5,853 nucleotides of DNA. It comes from Pseudomonadota bacterium. Its GTDB lineage: Bacteria > Pseudomonadota > Alphaproteobacteria > Sphingomonadales > Sphingomonadaceae. Shown in pieces: positions 1 to 5,483 of the stretch (position 1 is the stretch's first letter; every line of letters starts with the position of its first letter). The translations under genes and the position numbers were made by a program. The notes under the pieces are model-generated. The model did no database searches. It worked only from the letters and a program-made list of their open reading frames with translations, and was not told the DNA's origin. The stretch lies in the NCBI GenBank assembly GCA_023392555.1, contig JAEVYW010000197.1, positions 1 through 5,853 of the forward strand, read 5' to 3'.

Positions 1-41
1 TCGTGAAGGTGGACATGCGTCCGCCGTTTAGCGGCAGTGGA

Positions 42-476
42 CTAGCGCAGCCAGCCCCGCTGCCGGCTGTGGCGCGCGAACGAGTAGATCGTCCCGGTGA
101 TCAGGACGACTGCGACCGCGATCGCAATGTCGTTCGTGGTGATCAGGTCGCGAACCGGCCGAACCACCGCATAAGGCAGGAAGTTTACGATCGTGGCGAT
201 CAGCGAGACCAGAAGCACGGGAACGGCGATCTTCCTGCGCATGAGCAGCAGGACTGCGCCGAGAAGTCCCGACCAGACGGCGATCGCGAATGCGGCGACC
301 ATCCAGGTTGGCTCCGCTTCGATAAGGTTGCGCTGGTCCAGCGGCAGCGTTGCCGGATTGGCGGTCACGACGCTGAGATACATCCAGCAGCCAAGAGCCA
401 TGAAGAGGAATGAAACGCCTGCGGCTATCCAATACCAGCTCGCCAGCGGCTGCGGCGCGTATCGTTCGTCAGTCAT
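42..476 (-). CDS. Small four-helix membrane protein of unknown function
   Basis: The predicted protein is 144 residues and almost entirely hydrophobic. Four likely membrane segments lie at about residues 14-36, 57-79, 83-105 and 116-134. The N-terminus is short and polar, and the C-terminal tail is basic (ARHSRQRGWLR), which suggests a cytoplasmic C-terminus. There is no signal peptide and no catalytic motif. I chose the ATG at 476 because a purine-rich Shine-Dalgarno stretch (AGGGGGG, 483-489) sits just upstream. An in-frame ATG at 548 would add a Cys/Pro-rich segment that looks non-coding and would run over that ribosome site. The pattern of a Trp-rich first helix and a second helix followed by an RRK turn recalls small four-helix proteins common in Sphingomonadales and Caulobacterales. 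Some of these are labelled 'sugar transporter' without real support, so I assign no function. It is divergent from the iron-permease-like gene at 572, and the two may share a stress-regulated promoter region. Confidence 0.8.
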   Translation of the reverse strand: MTDERYAPQPLASWYWIAAGVSFLFMALGCWMYLSVVTANPATLPLDQRNLIEAEPTWMVAAFAIAVWSGLLGAVLLLMRRKIAVPVLLVSLIATIVNFLPYAVVRPVRDLITTNDIAIAVAVVLITGTIYSFARHSRQRGWLR

Positions 477-482
477 GATCGT

Positions 483-489
483 CCCCCCT
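483..489 (-). promoter_or_regulatory. Ribosome binding site that fixes the ATG at 476
   Basis: Read on the minus strand, AGGGGGG ends about 6-8 bases before the ATG at 476. It is the only good Shine-Dalgarno match near the candidate starts of the small membrane protein gene. It therefore supports the 144-residue form over the longer reading from 548. Confidence 0.6.
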
Positions 490-529
490 TTCGGACATGG
501 GCAGGATGCCGCCTGCGGCAACCGCGCGC

Positions 530-554
530 AACATCCATGGAAACACATCGTTCC
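530..554 (-). promoter_or_regulatory. EcfG-like (general stress sigma) promoter candidate for the minus-strand gene
   Basis: On the minus strand the sequence reads GGAAC, then 16 bases, then TGTT. The known alphaproteobacterial EcfG consensus is GGAAC-N16/17-CGTT, so the -35 element matches fully and the -10 has one mismatch (T for C). Transcription would begin near 520-525 and give a leader of about 45 bases before the ATG at 476, which is a sensible geometry. The motif is short and the identification is inference only. Confidence 0.35.
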
Positions 555-563
555 GTGAGCGTT
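539..563 (+). promoter_or_regulatory. Weaker EcfG-like promoter candidate for the plus-strand gene
   Basis: On the plus strand GGAAA, 16 bases and CGTT occur in order. This is one mismatch in the -35 element from the GGAAC-N16/17-CGTT consensus. It overlaps the oppositely oriented candidate at 530-554. The -10 lies only 8 bases before the ATG at 572, so a transcript from it would have almost no leader. This fits the poor Shine-Dalgarno sequence in front of that ATG but makes the call less certain. Confidence 0.2.
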
Positions 564-571
564 ACGGCAGA

Positions 572-982
572 ATGGAGCGTTTTTTCACGCGAGTTGCCAC
601 GGCAATCGCCACGGCGGCAGGTCAGCCGTTCGCGTTCGTGCTCGCTTTCCTGATCATCCTCGTATGGGGCGTGACCGGGCCGGTGTTCCACTTTAGCGAC
701 ACATGGCAGCTGGTCGTGAACACGGGCACGACGATCGTGACCTTCCTGATGGTGTTCCTGATCCAGAATGCACAGAACCGCGACGCTGCGGCGATGCAGG
801 CGAAGCTCGACGAATTGCTTCGCGCAGTGGGCAAGGCGCGCGACCAGTTCATCGGTGTCGAGCATCTGACGGAGCGGGAGATCGAAATGATCCGCCGCGC
901 GCTTGAGCGGGAAGCGAAGGACCCGAACAAAAAGGGGGCATCGACCAAGGGCACGGTCGATCGACTTCTGGACCGTTTCTGA
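572..982 (+). CDS. Low-affinity iron permease family membrane protein
   Basis: The product is 136 residues. An amphipathic N-terminus (MERFFTRVATAIATAAGQ) precedes two membrane helices at about 20-39 and 47-65. A charged, helical, presumably cytoplasmic C-terminal half of about 70 residues follows. The segment NTGTTIVTFLMVFLIQ, followed by NAQNRD at about residues 50-71, is the hallmark of the bacterial 'low affinity iron permease' family (Pfam Iron_permease, named after yeast Fet4). Iron transport has not, to my knowledge, been shown for these short bacterial members, and with two helices the protein would have to oligomerise to form a channel. I prefer the ATG at 572 because family members begin MERFF-like. 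The in-frame ATG at 497 adds 25 residues unlike the family and would invade the divergent gene's ribosome site. No strong Shine-Dalgarno precedes 572, so leaderless or weak initiation is possible. Confidence 0.85.
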   Translation: MERFFTRVATAIATAAGQPFAFVLAFLIILVWGVTGPVFHFSDTWQLVVNTGTTIVTFLMVFLIQNAQNRDAAAMQAKLDELLRAVGKARDQFIGVEHLTEREIEMIRRALEREAKDPNKKGASTKGTVDRLLDRF

Positions 983-1051
983 TCGGAATACGTTGCCTAC
1001 ACCGCAGGGGACGGTAGGGATGGCTCGAACGACATTTCGTATTTTGAAAAG

Positions 1052-1069
1052 GGCCGCTTGCTCGCGGCC
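1052..1069 (+). other. GC hairpin immediately before the kinase start codon
   Basis: GGCCGC (1052-1057) and GCGGCC (1064-1069) are perfect inverted repeats around the loop TTGCTC. The stem ends two bases before the GTG at 1072. There is no T-run after it, so an intrinsic terminator for the upstream gene is not supported. In mRNA it would occlude the ribosome-binding region of the kinase gene. It could equally be chance in GC-rich DNA. Confidence 0.35.
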
Positions 1070-1071
1070 GG

Positions 1072-2988
1072 GTGCAACTTTTGTCTCAGCTTGATTCCAT
1101 TTCAGAGCAGCAGCGTCTTCAGCTGCTCGTCCAAGCGATCACCGATTACGCCATCTACATGCTCGATACCGAGGGCCATGTCGCGACGTGGAATCCCGGC
1201 GCCGAGCGCTTCAAGGGCTACAAGGCGGAAGAGATCCTCGGCCGGAACTTCGCCGAGTTTTTCACTCCGGAAGATCGTGCTGCGGGGAAGCCCGAGCGAG
1301 CGCTTCAGATCGCCGTGGCAGAAGGCCGCTATGAGGCCGAAGGCTGGCGCATTCGAAAGGATGGTAGCCGGTTCTGGGCTAACGCCGTGCTCGACGCGAT
1401 CTTCGATCCTTCCGGGAAGTTGGTCGGCTTCGCCAAGATCACGCGCGACATAACCGCAAAGCGCGAACAGGAGCAGGCGCTATTCCAGAGCGAGCAGCGT
1501 TTCCGCATGCTCGTCCAGGGCGTGCGCGATTACGCGATCTACATGCTGGACACCGAGGGCAACGTCACCAACTGGAACGCCGGTGCGGAAGCCATCAAGG
1601 GCTACAGCGCCGACGAAATCATTGGCCAGCATTTCTCCCGTTTCTACACCCCCGAAGATCGCGAAGGCGGCGAACCGAAGCGCGCACTCGAGACTGCGCT
1701 TCGTGACGGGAAGTACGAGCGCGAAGCGTGGCGCGTACGCAAGGACGGCTCCCTGTTCGTCGCGCATGTCGTGCTCGACCCGATCTTCGACGAGAACGGG
1801 CGTCACATCGGGTTCGCGAAGGTCACGCACGACATCACCGAGCGCGTGCGGGCGCAGGAAGAGCTGGAAGAGGCGCGGATCTCGCTTCTCCAATCGCAGA
1901 AGCTGCAGGCGCTCGGTGAGCTCACCGGCGGCTTGGCGCACGATTTCAACAACCTGATGACGGTTGTTGCAGGCGCGACGGATTTCCTTCTGCGCAAGCC
2001 CGATTTGCCGCTCGAGAAGCGCAAGCAATATCTGGAATCGATCGCCGAAACCGCGGATCGCGCGACGACTTTGACCAACCAGTTGCTCGCGTTCGGCCGG
2101 CGCCAGGCGATCAAGCCGATCGTCGTCGACCTCAATGTTCGTTTGGATGCGGTTGCTGAGGTCCTGTCGCGGACCCTCGGCAGCTCGATCAAGGTGAAGC
2201 TCGATCTGGCGCCAGACCTCGGCCGCGTCGAAGTCGACATTGCGCAGCTTGAAACCGCCATCCTGAACGCCGCCGTGAACGCGCGCGACGCGATGCCTGG
2301 CGGCGGCACGCTGACGCTTGCCACGCGCAACCTCGATGGTGACGAGCCGAGCGTATGCCTTGCGATTTCGGACACGGGGCAGGGGATGCCGGCGGAAGTC
2401 GCCGAGCGCGCGTTCGAGCCTTTCTTCACGACCAAGGCGGTGGGGAAGGGGACCGGACTCGGCCTCTCCCAAATCCATGGATTCGCCGCTCAGGCAGGAG
2501 GCCGCGCCGAGATTCGCTCGGTCGATGGCAAGGGAACGACGCTATCGATCATCCTGCCGCGAACCGAACGTGCGCTGGATGTCGCACTCGTCAACTCTCA
2601 CATGTCGGACCTGCCGTCCGGGCTCGGCGTGCTGCTCGTCGAGGACAATGCGCAGGTGCGCGAATTCGCCGAGGGTCTACTTGCGGATCTGGGTTGCACG
2701 GTTCGGTCCGTCGACAGGGCCCAAACCGCGCTCGACCTCCTCGCCACCGAGCAATTCGATTTCGTGCTTTCGGACGTGGTTATGCCCGGGATGACCGGCG
2801 TCGAGCTCGCCCGCCGAATCCGCGAGGAGCACCCTGAAGTGCCGGTGCTGCTCGCCACCGGCTACAGCGACGAAATCCTGCGTACCGGCACGGAGTTCGC
2901 AGTGCTTGCAAAGCCCTTCGGAGCGGCGGACCTCAGCAAGGCGATGGCCGAGGTCCTGTCCGCTCGCAAAGCGGAACGCGCAGCCTAG
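1072..2988 (+). CDS. Hybrid sensor histidine kinase (PAS-PAS-HisKA-HATPase-REC)
   Basis: The product is 638 residues with no membrane segment or signal peptide, so it is a cytoplasmic sensor. Two PAS domains come first (about 14-129 and 143-257), and a short coiled stretch (258-280) leads into the HisKA domain. The H-box is GGLAHDFNN, with phospho-acceptor His290. The ATPase domain has an N-box (NAAVNARDAM, Asn399/Asn403), a G1 box (DTGQG, Asp434), an F-box (FEPFFTTK) and a G2 box (GKGTGLGLS). A C-terminal receiver domain (about 518-628) has acidic Glu524/Asp525, acceptor Asp568 in LSDVVMPG, Thr596 and Lys614, so it is complete. Autophosphorylation of His290 and transfer to Asp568 are expected. 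With no output domain, the signal must pass on through a histidine phosphotransferase or another partner not present here. The PAS domains lack the LOV cysteine motif (GRNCRFLQ) and I see no heme-FixL signature, so the stimulus is unknown. The start is GTG at 1072 or TTG at 1081, because a TGA at 1045 closes the frame upstream. Neither has a good ribosome site. Confidence 0.95.
   Translation: MQLLSQLDSISEQQRLQLLVQAITDYAIYMLDTEGHVATWNPGAERFKGYKAEEILGRNFAEFFTPEDRAAGKPERALQIAVAEGRYEAEGWRIRKDGSRFWANAVLDAIFDPSGKLVGFAKITRDITAKREQEQALFQSEQRFRMLVQGVRDYAIYMLDTEGNVTNWNAGAEAIKGYSADEIIGQHFSRFYTPEDREGGEPKRALETALRDGKYEREAWRVRKDGSLFVAHVVLDPIFDENGRHIGFAKVTHDITERVRAQEELEEARISLLQSQKLQALGELTGGLAHDFNNLMTVVAGATDFLLRKPDLPLEKRKQYLESIAETADRATTLTNQLLAFGRRQAIKPIVVDLNVRLDAVAEVLSRTLGSSIKVKLDLAPDLGRVEVDIAQLETAILNAAVNARDAMPGGGTLTLATRNLDGDEPSVCLAISDTGQGMPAEVAERAFEPFFTTKAVGKGTGLGLSQIHGFAAQAGGRAEIRSVDGKGTTLSIILPRTERALDVALVNSHMSDLPSGLGVLLVEDNAQVREFAEGLLADLGCTVRSVDRAQTALDLLATEQFDFVLSDVVMPGMTGVELARRIREEHPEVPVLLATGYSDEILRTGTEFAVLAKPFGAADLSKAMAEVLSARKAERAA
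1144..1839 (+). repeat. Tandem duplication of the PAS domain within the kinase gene
   Basis: Residues 25-128 (bases 1144-1455) and 153-256 (bases 1528-1839) align without a gap over 104 positions. By hand count about 65 positions are identical. Both copies begin DYAIYMLDTEG and end in a GFAK, T, DIT pattern. The offset is 128 residues, so the repeat unit includes the linker helix. This indicates duplication of a whole PAS-plus-linker module. Confidence 0.85.
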
Positions 2989-2996
2989 CCTAGCCT
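2982..2996. repeat. Three tandem copies of AGCCT across the convergent stop codons
   Basis: The pentamer AGCCT occurs three times in a row. It supplies the plus-strand TAG (2986-2988) of the kinase gene and the minus-strand TAG (2992-2990) of the pyrophosphatase gene, one base apart. It is a short microrepeat and may be coincidental. Confidence 0.6.
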
Positions 2997-3526
2997 CGGC
3001 TCGCACGCTCCCGCTCGATCGCCTCGACGACGATCCGGCGGGCGTCTTCAGCATTGCCCCACTTGCCGACCCGGACCCATTTGTCCGCCTCGAGGTCCTT
3101 GTAGTGGGTGAAGAAGTGCTCGATCTGCTGGAGCACGATCGACGGCAGGTCCTGCCGCTCTCCGACGTCCGCATAATAAGGGAAGGTCGTGTCGACCGGC
3201 ACGCAGACCAGCTTCTCGTCGCCGCCATGTTCGTCCTCGAGGTTGAGGACGCCGATCGGCCGAGCCCGGACCACACAGCCCGGAACGAACGGCGAGCGGG
3301 CGATCACAAGGGCGTCGAGCGGATCGCCGTCGGGCGACAAGGTGTGCGGAACGAAGCCGTAATTCGCCGGATAGCGCATCGGCGTGTGCAGGATTCGGTC
3401 GACGAACAAGGCGCCCGACTTCTTGTCGAACTCATACTTCACCGGCTCGCCGCCGACGGGCACCTCGATGATGACGTTGAGGCTTTCGGGCGGATTGTCG
3501 CCGACGGGAATCAAATCGATATTCAA
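2990..3526 (-). CDS. ppa: Inorganic pyrophosphatase (family I, soluble)
   Basis: This cytoplasmic enzyme hydrolyses pyrophosphate to two phosphates with Mg2+, which pulls nucleic-acid, protein and other polymer synthesis forward. The product is 178 residues, the usual length for bacterial family I enzymes. The signature DGDPLDALV lies at 66-74. Relative to E. coli Ppa the active-site residues line up with a one-residue shift: Glu21, Lys30, Glu32, Arg44, Tyr52, Tyr56, Asp66, Asp68, Asp71, Asp98, Asp103, Lys105, Tyr142 and Lys143. None is missing. The start appears to be TTG at 3526, giving MNIDLIPVGDNPP, which matches the usual N-terminus of relatives. I see no in-frame ATG nearby. TTG overlaps the crcB stop as TTGA, and a GGAG lies 10 bases upstream at 3537-3540, so translation is probably coupled to crcB. 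It is the last gene of the minus-strand cluster and ends one base from the convergent kinase gene. Confidence 0.96.
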   Translation of the reverse strand: MNIDLIPVGDNPPESLNVIIEVPVGGEPVKYEFDKKSGALFVDRILHTPMRYPANYGFVPHTLSPDGDPLDALVIARSPFVPGCVVRARPIGVLNLEDEHGGDEKLVCVPVDTTFPYYADVGERQDLPSIVLQQIEHFFTHYKDLEADKWVRVGKWGNAEDARRIVVEAIERERASRG

Positions 3527-3906
3527 GGAAGGATGGCTCCGGTTCGAAAGAGGCTAAGGCCGGCGAACAGCGCGACGAGGCTCAGAAGCACTGAACCCGC
3601 GACATAAGCAGCGGCCGACCAGTAGAAGTTGCGCTCCACTAGCAGAGCCGCGTCGAGACTGAAGGCGGAAAATGTGGTGAAGCCGCCGAGGATGCCCGTC
3701 GTGAGGAAAAGGCGGGTGCTCTGGGGCACGCCGGTTCGGTACGTAAAATAGCCGGCGAGCAGTCCCATCAGGAACGATCCGACGACGTTCACGAGCATCG
3801 TCCCGACCGGAAATCCGGTGCCGAACAGCCGGGCCGATCCGAGGTTCACTCCGTGACGAAGCGCTCCGCCGATGCCCGCGCCAAGGAACACCATCAGGTA
3901 GCCCAT
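3523..3906 (-). CDS. crcB: Fluoride ion channel CrcB/Fluc
   Basis: The product is 127 residues with four membrane helices (about 3-22, 33-54, 66-88 and 95-121), the standard size for a Fluc subunit. Family motifs are present: Arg17 in GGALRHG, GTMLVNVVGSF with the conserved Asn40, and GGFTTFSAF with the two pore phenylalanines Phe79 and Phe82. Fluc proteins work as antiparallel dimers that let F- leak out of the cytoplasm. With a single gene here, a dual-topology homodimer is expected. The ATG at 3906 is well supported. It is preceded by GGAGG (3912-3916) five bases upstream and overlaps the stop of the YdcZ-type gene as TGATG. A longer open frame to 4143 is only read-through over that neighbour. 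The 3' end overlaps the ppa start by four bases. That pairing is meaningful because family I pyrophosphatases are fluoride-sensitive. I see no fluoride riboswitch, and none would fit at this operon-internal position. Confidence 0.95.
   Translation of the reverse strand: MGYLMVFLGAGIGGALRHGVNLGSARLFGTGFPVGTMLVNVVGSFLMGLLAGYFTYRTGVPQSTRLFLTTGILGGFTTFSAFSLDAALLVERNFYWSAAAYVAGSVLLSLVALFAGLSLFRTGAILP
3537..3540 (-). promoter_or_regulatory. Shine-Dalgarno candidate for ppa inside the crcB 3' end
   Basis: GGAG on the minus strand lies within the last crcB codons, 10 bases before the TTG at 3526. It supports initiation at that TTG by ribosomes arriving from crcB. The spacing is slightly long. Confidence 0.4.
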
Positions 3907-4352
3907 CAGCCCCTCCGGACCAGCCAGGCGCCGAACAGGACGAGCGCGACGCCCGCCAGCTTTTCCAGGCTGACCGGCTGGCGCGTCAGGCCCAGCATCC
4001 CGAAGTGATCGAGCACGATCGCGCCGATTAGCTGGCCGCCGATCGCTGCCGTCAGAAGCGGGCCGACGCCGATCTTCGGTGCTCCGAACGCGGCAATCGC
4101 GACGAAGAAAGCGCCGTAGAAGCCGCCAAGCCAGGCGTACCAAGGCACCGCCTTCAGCTCGGGCGCGAATAGGCGACCCGAGGTGGCCACTACCATCGCG
4201 CCCAAGGCCAGCGTTCCGACCACGAACGAACTGAAGGCGGCAACGACCGGCGAACCCGACGCCTTGCCGAGAATGGCGTTGGTCGGCGCCTGCACCGCCA
4301 TCATGAAGCCGGCAATGAGGGCGAGGAAGAGCGTGAGCGTGGCTGCGTTCAT
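3906..4352 (-). CDS. DMT-superfamily membrane protein, YdcZ (DUF606) family
   Basis: The product is 148 residues with about five hydrophobic helices (roughly 5-25, 36-56, 68-90, 92-115 and 128-146). Features typical of the YdcZ/DUF606 half-size DMT family are visible. These include the first-helix segment GFMMAVQAPTNAILGK, the central WYAWLGGFYGAFFV, and the segment GVGPLLTAAIGGQLIGAIVLDHFG. YdcZ proteins are thought to be paired or dimeric small-molecule exporters, and the substrate is not established. The ATG at 4352 has AAGG eight bases upstream (4361-4364), located in the 19-base gap after the Old Yellow Enzyme gene. The open frame extends further upstream, but that part lies over the upstream gene and has no family resemblance. 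The stop overlaps the crcB start by one base (TGATG). The close link with crcB suggests co-translation but does not prove a fluoride-related role. Confidence 0.88.
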   Translation of the reverse strand: MNAATLTLFLALIAGFMMAVQAPTNAILGKASGSPVVAAFSSFVVGTLALGAMVVATSGRLFAPELKAVPWYAWLGGFYGAFFVAIAAFGAPKIGVGPLLTAAIGGQLIGAIVLDHFGMLGLTRQPVSLEKLAGVALVLFGAWLVRRG

Positions 4353-4371
4353 GCCACGCGCCTTGCCGCGT

Positions 4372-5475
4372 TTACTGCCCGAAGTCGAACAACTCGCGAT
4401 GCTGGCGCGGCTGCGACCGCAGATATTGCGGCGGCGCGTTGACCCGTCCGCCAAGCTCAGCAGCCGCATGCCATGGCCATCGCGGGTCGAACAATATGCC
4501 GCGGGCAAGCGCGATCAGGTCCGCATCGCCGGTCCCGACGATGGCTTCGGCCTGCTCGGGGTCGGTGATCATTCCGACCGCCACAACGGGCATGCCCACG
4601 GCCTGCTTCACCGCACGGGCGAGGGGCACCTGGTAACTTGGACCCACGGGGATCTTCTGGCGCGGATCGAGACCGCCGCTGGAGACGTGAATTGCAGCGC
4701 ATCCGCGCGCTTCGAGTTCGCGAGCGAAGGCGATCGTCTGCTCGACGTCCCATCCGCCCTCGACCCAGTCCGTCGCCGAAACGCGCATGGTGACGGCCTT
4801 GTCGGCGGGAAAGGCCGCTCTAACGGCGTCGAACACTTCCAGCGGGAAGCGCATGCGATTCTCGAGGCTGCCGCCATATTCGTCGGTCCGGCGGTTCGAG
4901 AGCGGCGACAGAAACTGGTGCAGGAGATAGCCGTGCGCCCCGTGAAGCTGCACTGCGGCGAGACCGAGACGATCAGCGCGAACCGCTGCGTCGGCGAAGG
5001 CTTGGCGAATGCGTTCGAGCCCCTCGCGATCAAGCTCCACCGGTGGGTTCTCTCCGTGCGCAAACGGCTCCGCGGACGGCGCAACCGTTTGCCAGCCATT
5101 CTCTTCCGTCGGTACGATCTGCGCCCCGCCGAACCAAGGCTTGTCGGTCGATGCCTTGCGGCCGGCATGGCCGAGCTGGATGGCGATAGGCATGTCCGAC
5201 CAGCGGCGCACGCTCTCCAGCACGATGCGCATCGCTTCCTCGGTCTCGTCCGACCACAGGCCGACGTCGCCGTAGCTGATGCGGCCCTCCGGCGTGACTG
5301 CCGTCGCTTCGATGGTCAGCAGTGCCGCGCCTGACAGCGCCAGGCTCCCGAGGTGGATCGTGTGCCAGTCGGTCATTCGACCGTCCTCGGCCGAATATTG
5401 GCACATGGGCGCGATCACGATGCGGTTGGCGAGCTTGAGGCCGCCGACCTCGAGTGGGCTGAACAGGGCCGACAT
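4372..5475 (-). CDS. NADH:flavin oxidoreductase, Old Yellow Enzyme family (YqjM/XenA class)
   Basis: The product is 367 residues, a soluble FMN-containing TIM barrel that reduces activated C=C bonds of enals, enones, nitro compounds or similar electrophiles using NAD(P)H. The class II ('thermophilic-like') markers are present: Cys25 and Tyr27 in APMCQYSA, Gln100 in IQLGHAGRK, and the substrate-binding pair His178/His181 with proton-donor Tyr183 in LHGAHGYLLHQFLSP. Other family segments are NRRTDEYGGSLENR, Arg231 in MRVS, VSSGG and Arg325 in ALARG. QYLR near the C-terminus (Arg353) corresponds to the arginine finger that YqjM-type dimers insert into the neighbouring subunit. About 14 residues follow it, longer than YqjM and closer to XenA in total length. 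The ATG at 5475 has AAGGA seven bases upstream, overlapping the previous gene's TAA. The natural substrate cannot be read from the sequence. The neighbouring LLM flavoenzyme suggests a shared redox or detoxification role. Confidence 0.95.
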   Translation of the reverse strand: MSALFSPLEVGGLKLANRIVIAPMCQYSAEDGRMTDWHTIHLGSLALSGAALLTIEATAVTPEGRISYGDVGLWSDETEEAMRIVLESVRRWSDMPIAIQLGHAGRKASTDKPWFGGAQIVPTEENGWQTVAPSAEPFAHGENPPVELDREGLERIRQAFADAAVRADRLGLAAVQLHGAHGYLLHQFLSPLSNRRTDEYGGSLENRMRFPLEVFDAVRAAFPADKAVTMRVSATDWVEGGWDVEQTIAFARELEARGCAAIHVSSGGLDPRQKIPVGPSYQVPLARAVKQAVGMPVVAVGMITDPEQAEAIVGTGDADLIALARGILFDPRWPWHAAAELGGRVNAPPQYLRSQPRQHRELFDFGQ

Positions 5476-5483
5476 GGATGTCC

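Noticed and set aside
1..41. Tail of a plus-strand gene (open to a TAG at 29-31) or the first codons of a minus-strand gene from an ATG at 16
   Set aside because: Only 5-9 codons are visible in either reading, which is too little to support a gene. A small inverted repeat (GCCG/CGGC, 23-35) also lacks a T-run, so I do not call a terminator.
497..571. Longer N-terminus for the iron-permease-family gene from the ATG at 497
   Set aside because: The extra 25 residues do not look like the family, which begins MERFF-like. They would also overlap the leader region of the divergent gene.
993..1045. Sigma-70-like promoter for the kinase gene (TTGCCT near 993 with TAGGGA near 1015, or TATTTT at 1040)
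   Set aside because: The -10 matches are poor or lack a partner -35 at correct spacing. This is no better than chance in this stretch.
1480..2478. A 332-codon open frame on the minus strand antisense to the kinase gene
   Set aside because: Its composition is dominated by Arg, Glu, Leu and Val, as expected from reading a GC-rich gene backwards, and the kinase on the plus strand is unambiguous.
3907..3990. Fluoride (crcB-motif) riboswitch upstream of crcB
   Set aside because: The sequence upstream is the conserved coding end of the YdcZ-type gene, and I could not see the conserved riboswitch elements there. A riboswitch at the operon's own 5' end would lie outside the window.
3907..4143. Longer crcB reading from a start at 4143
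   Set aside because: This stretch is Arg-rich read-through across the YdcZ-type gene. The ATG at 3906 has a strong GGAGG and begins the canonical Fluc N-terminus.
4353..4508. Longer YdcZ-type gene from a start at 4508
   Set aside because: The added residues lie over the 3' end of the Old Yellow Enzyme gene and lack membrane-protein character. The ATG at 4352 has a proper ribosome site.
4183..5334. A 383-codon open frame on the plus strand antisense to the Old Yellow Enzyme gene
   Set aside because: It is a high-GC shadow. The product is Arg-rich with no family resemblance, while the opposite strand encodes complete, conserved enzymes.
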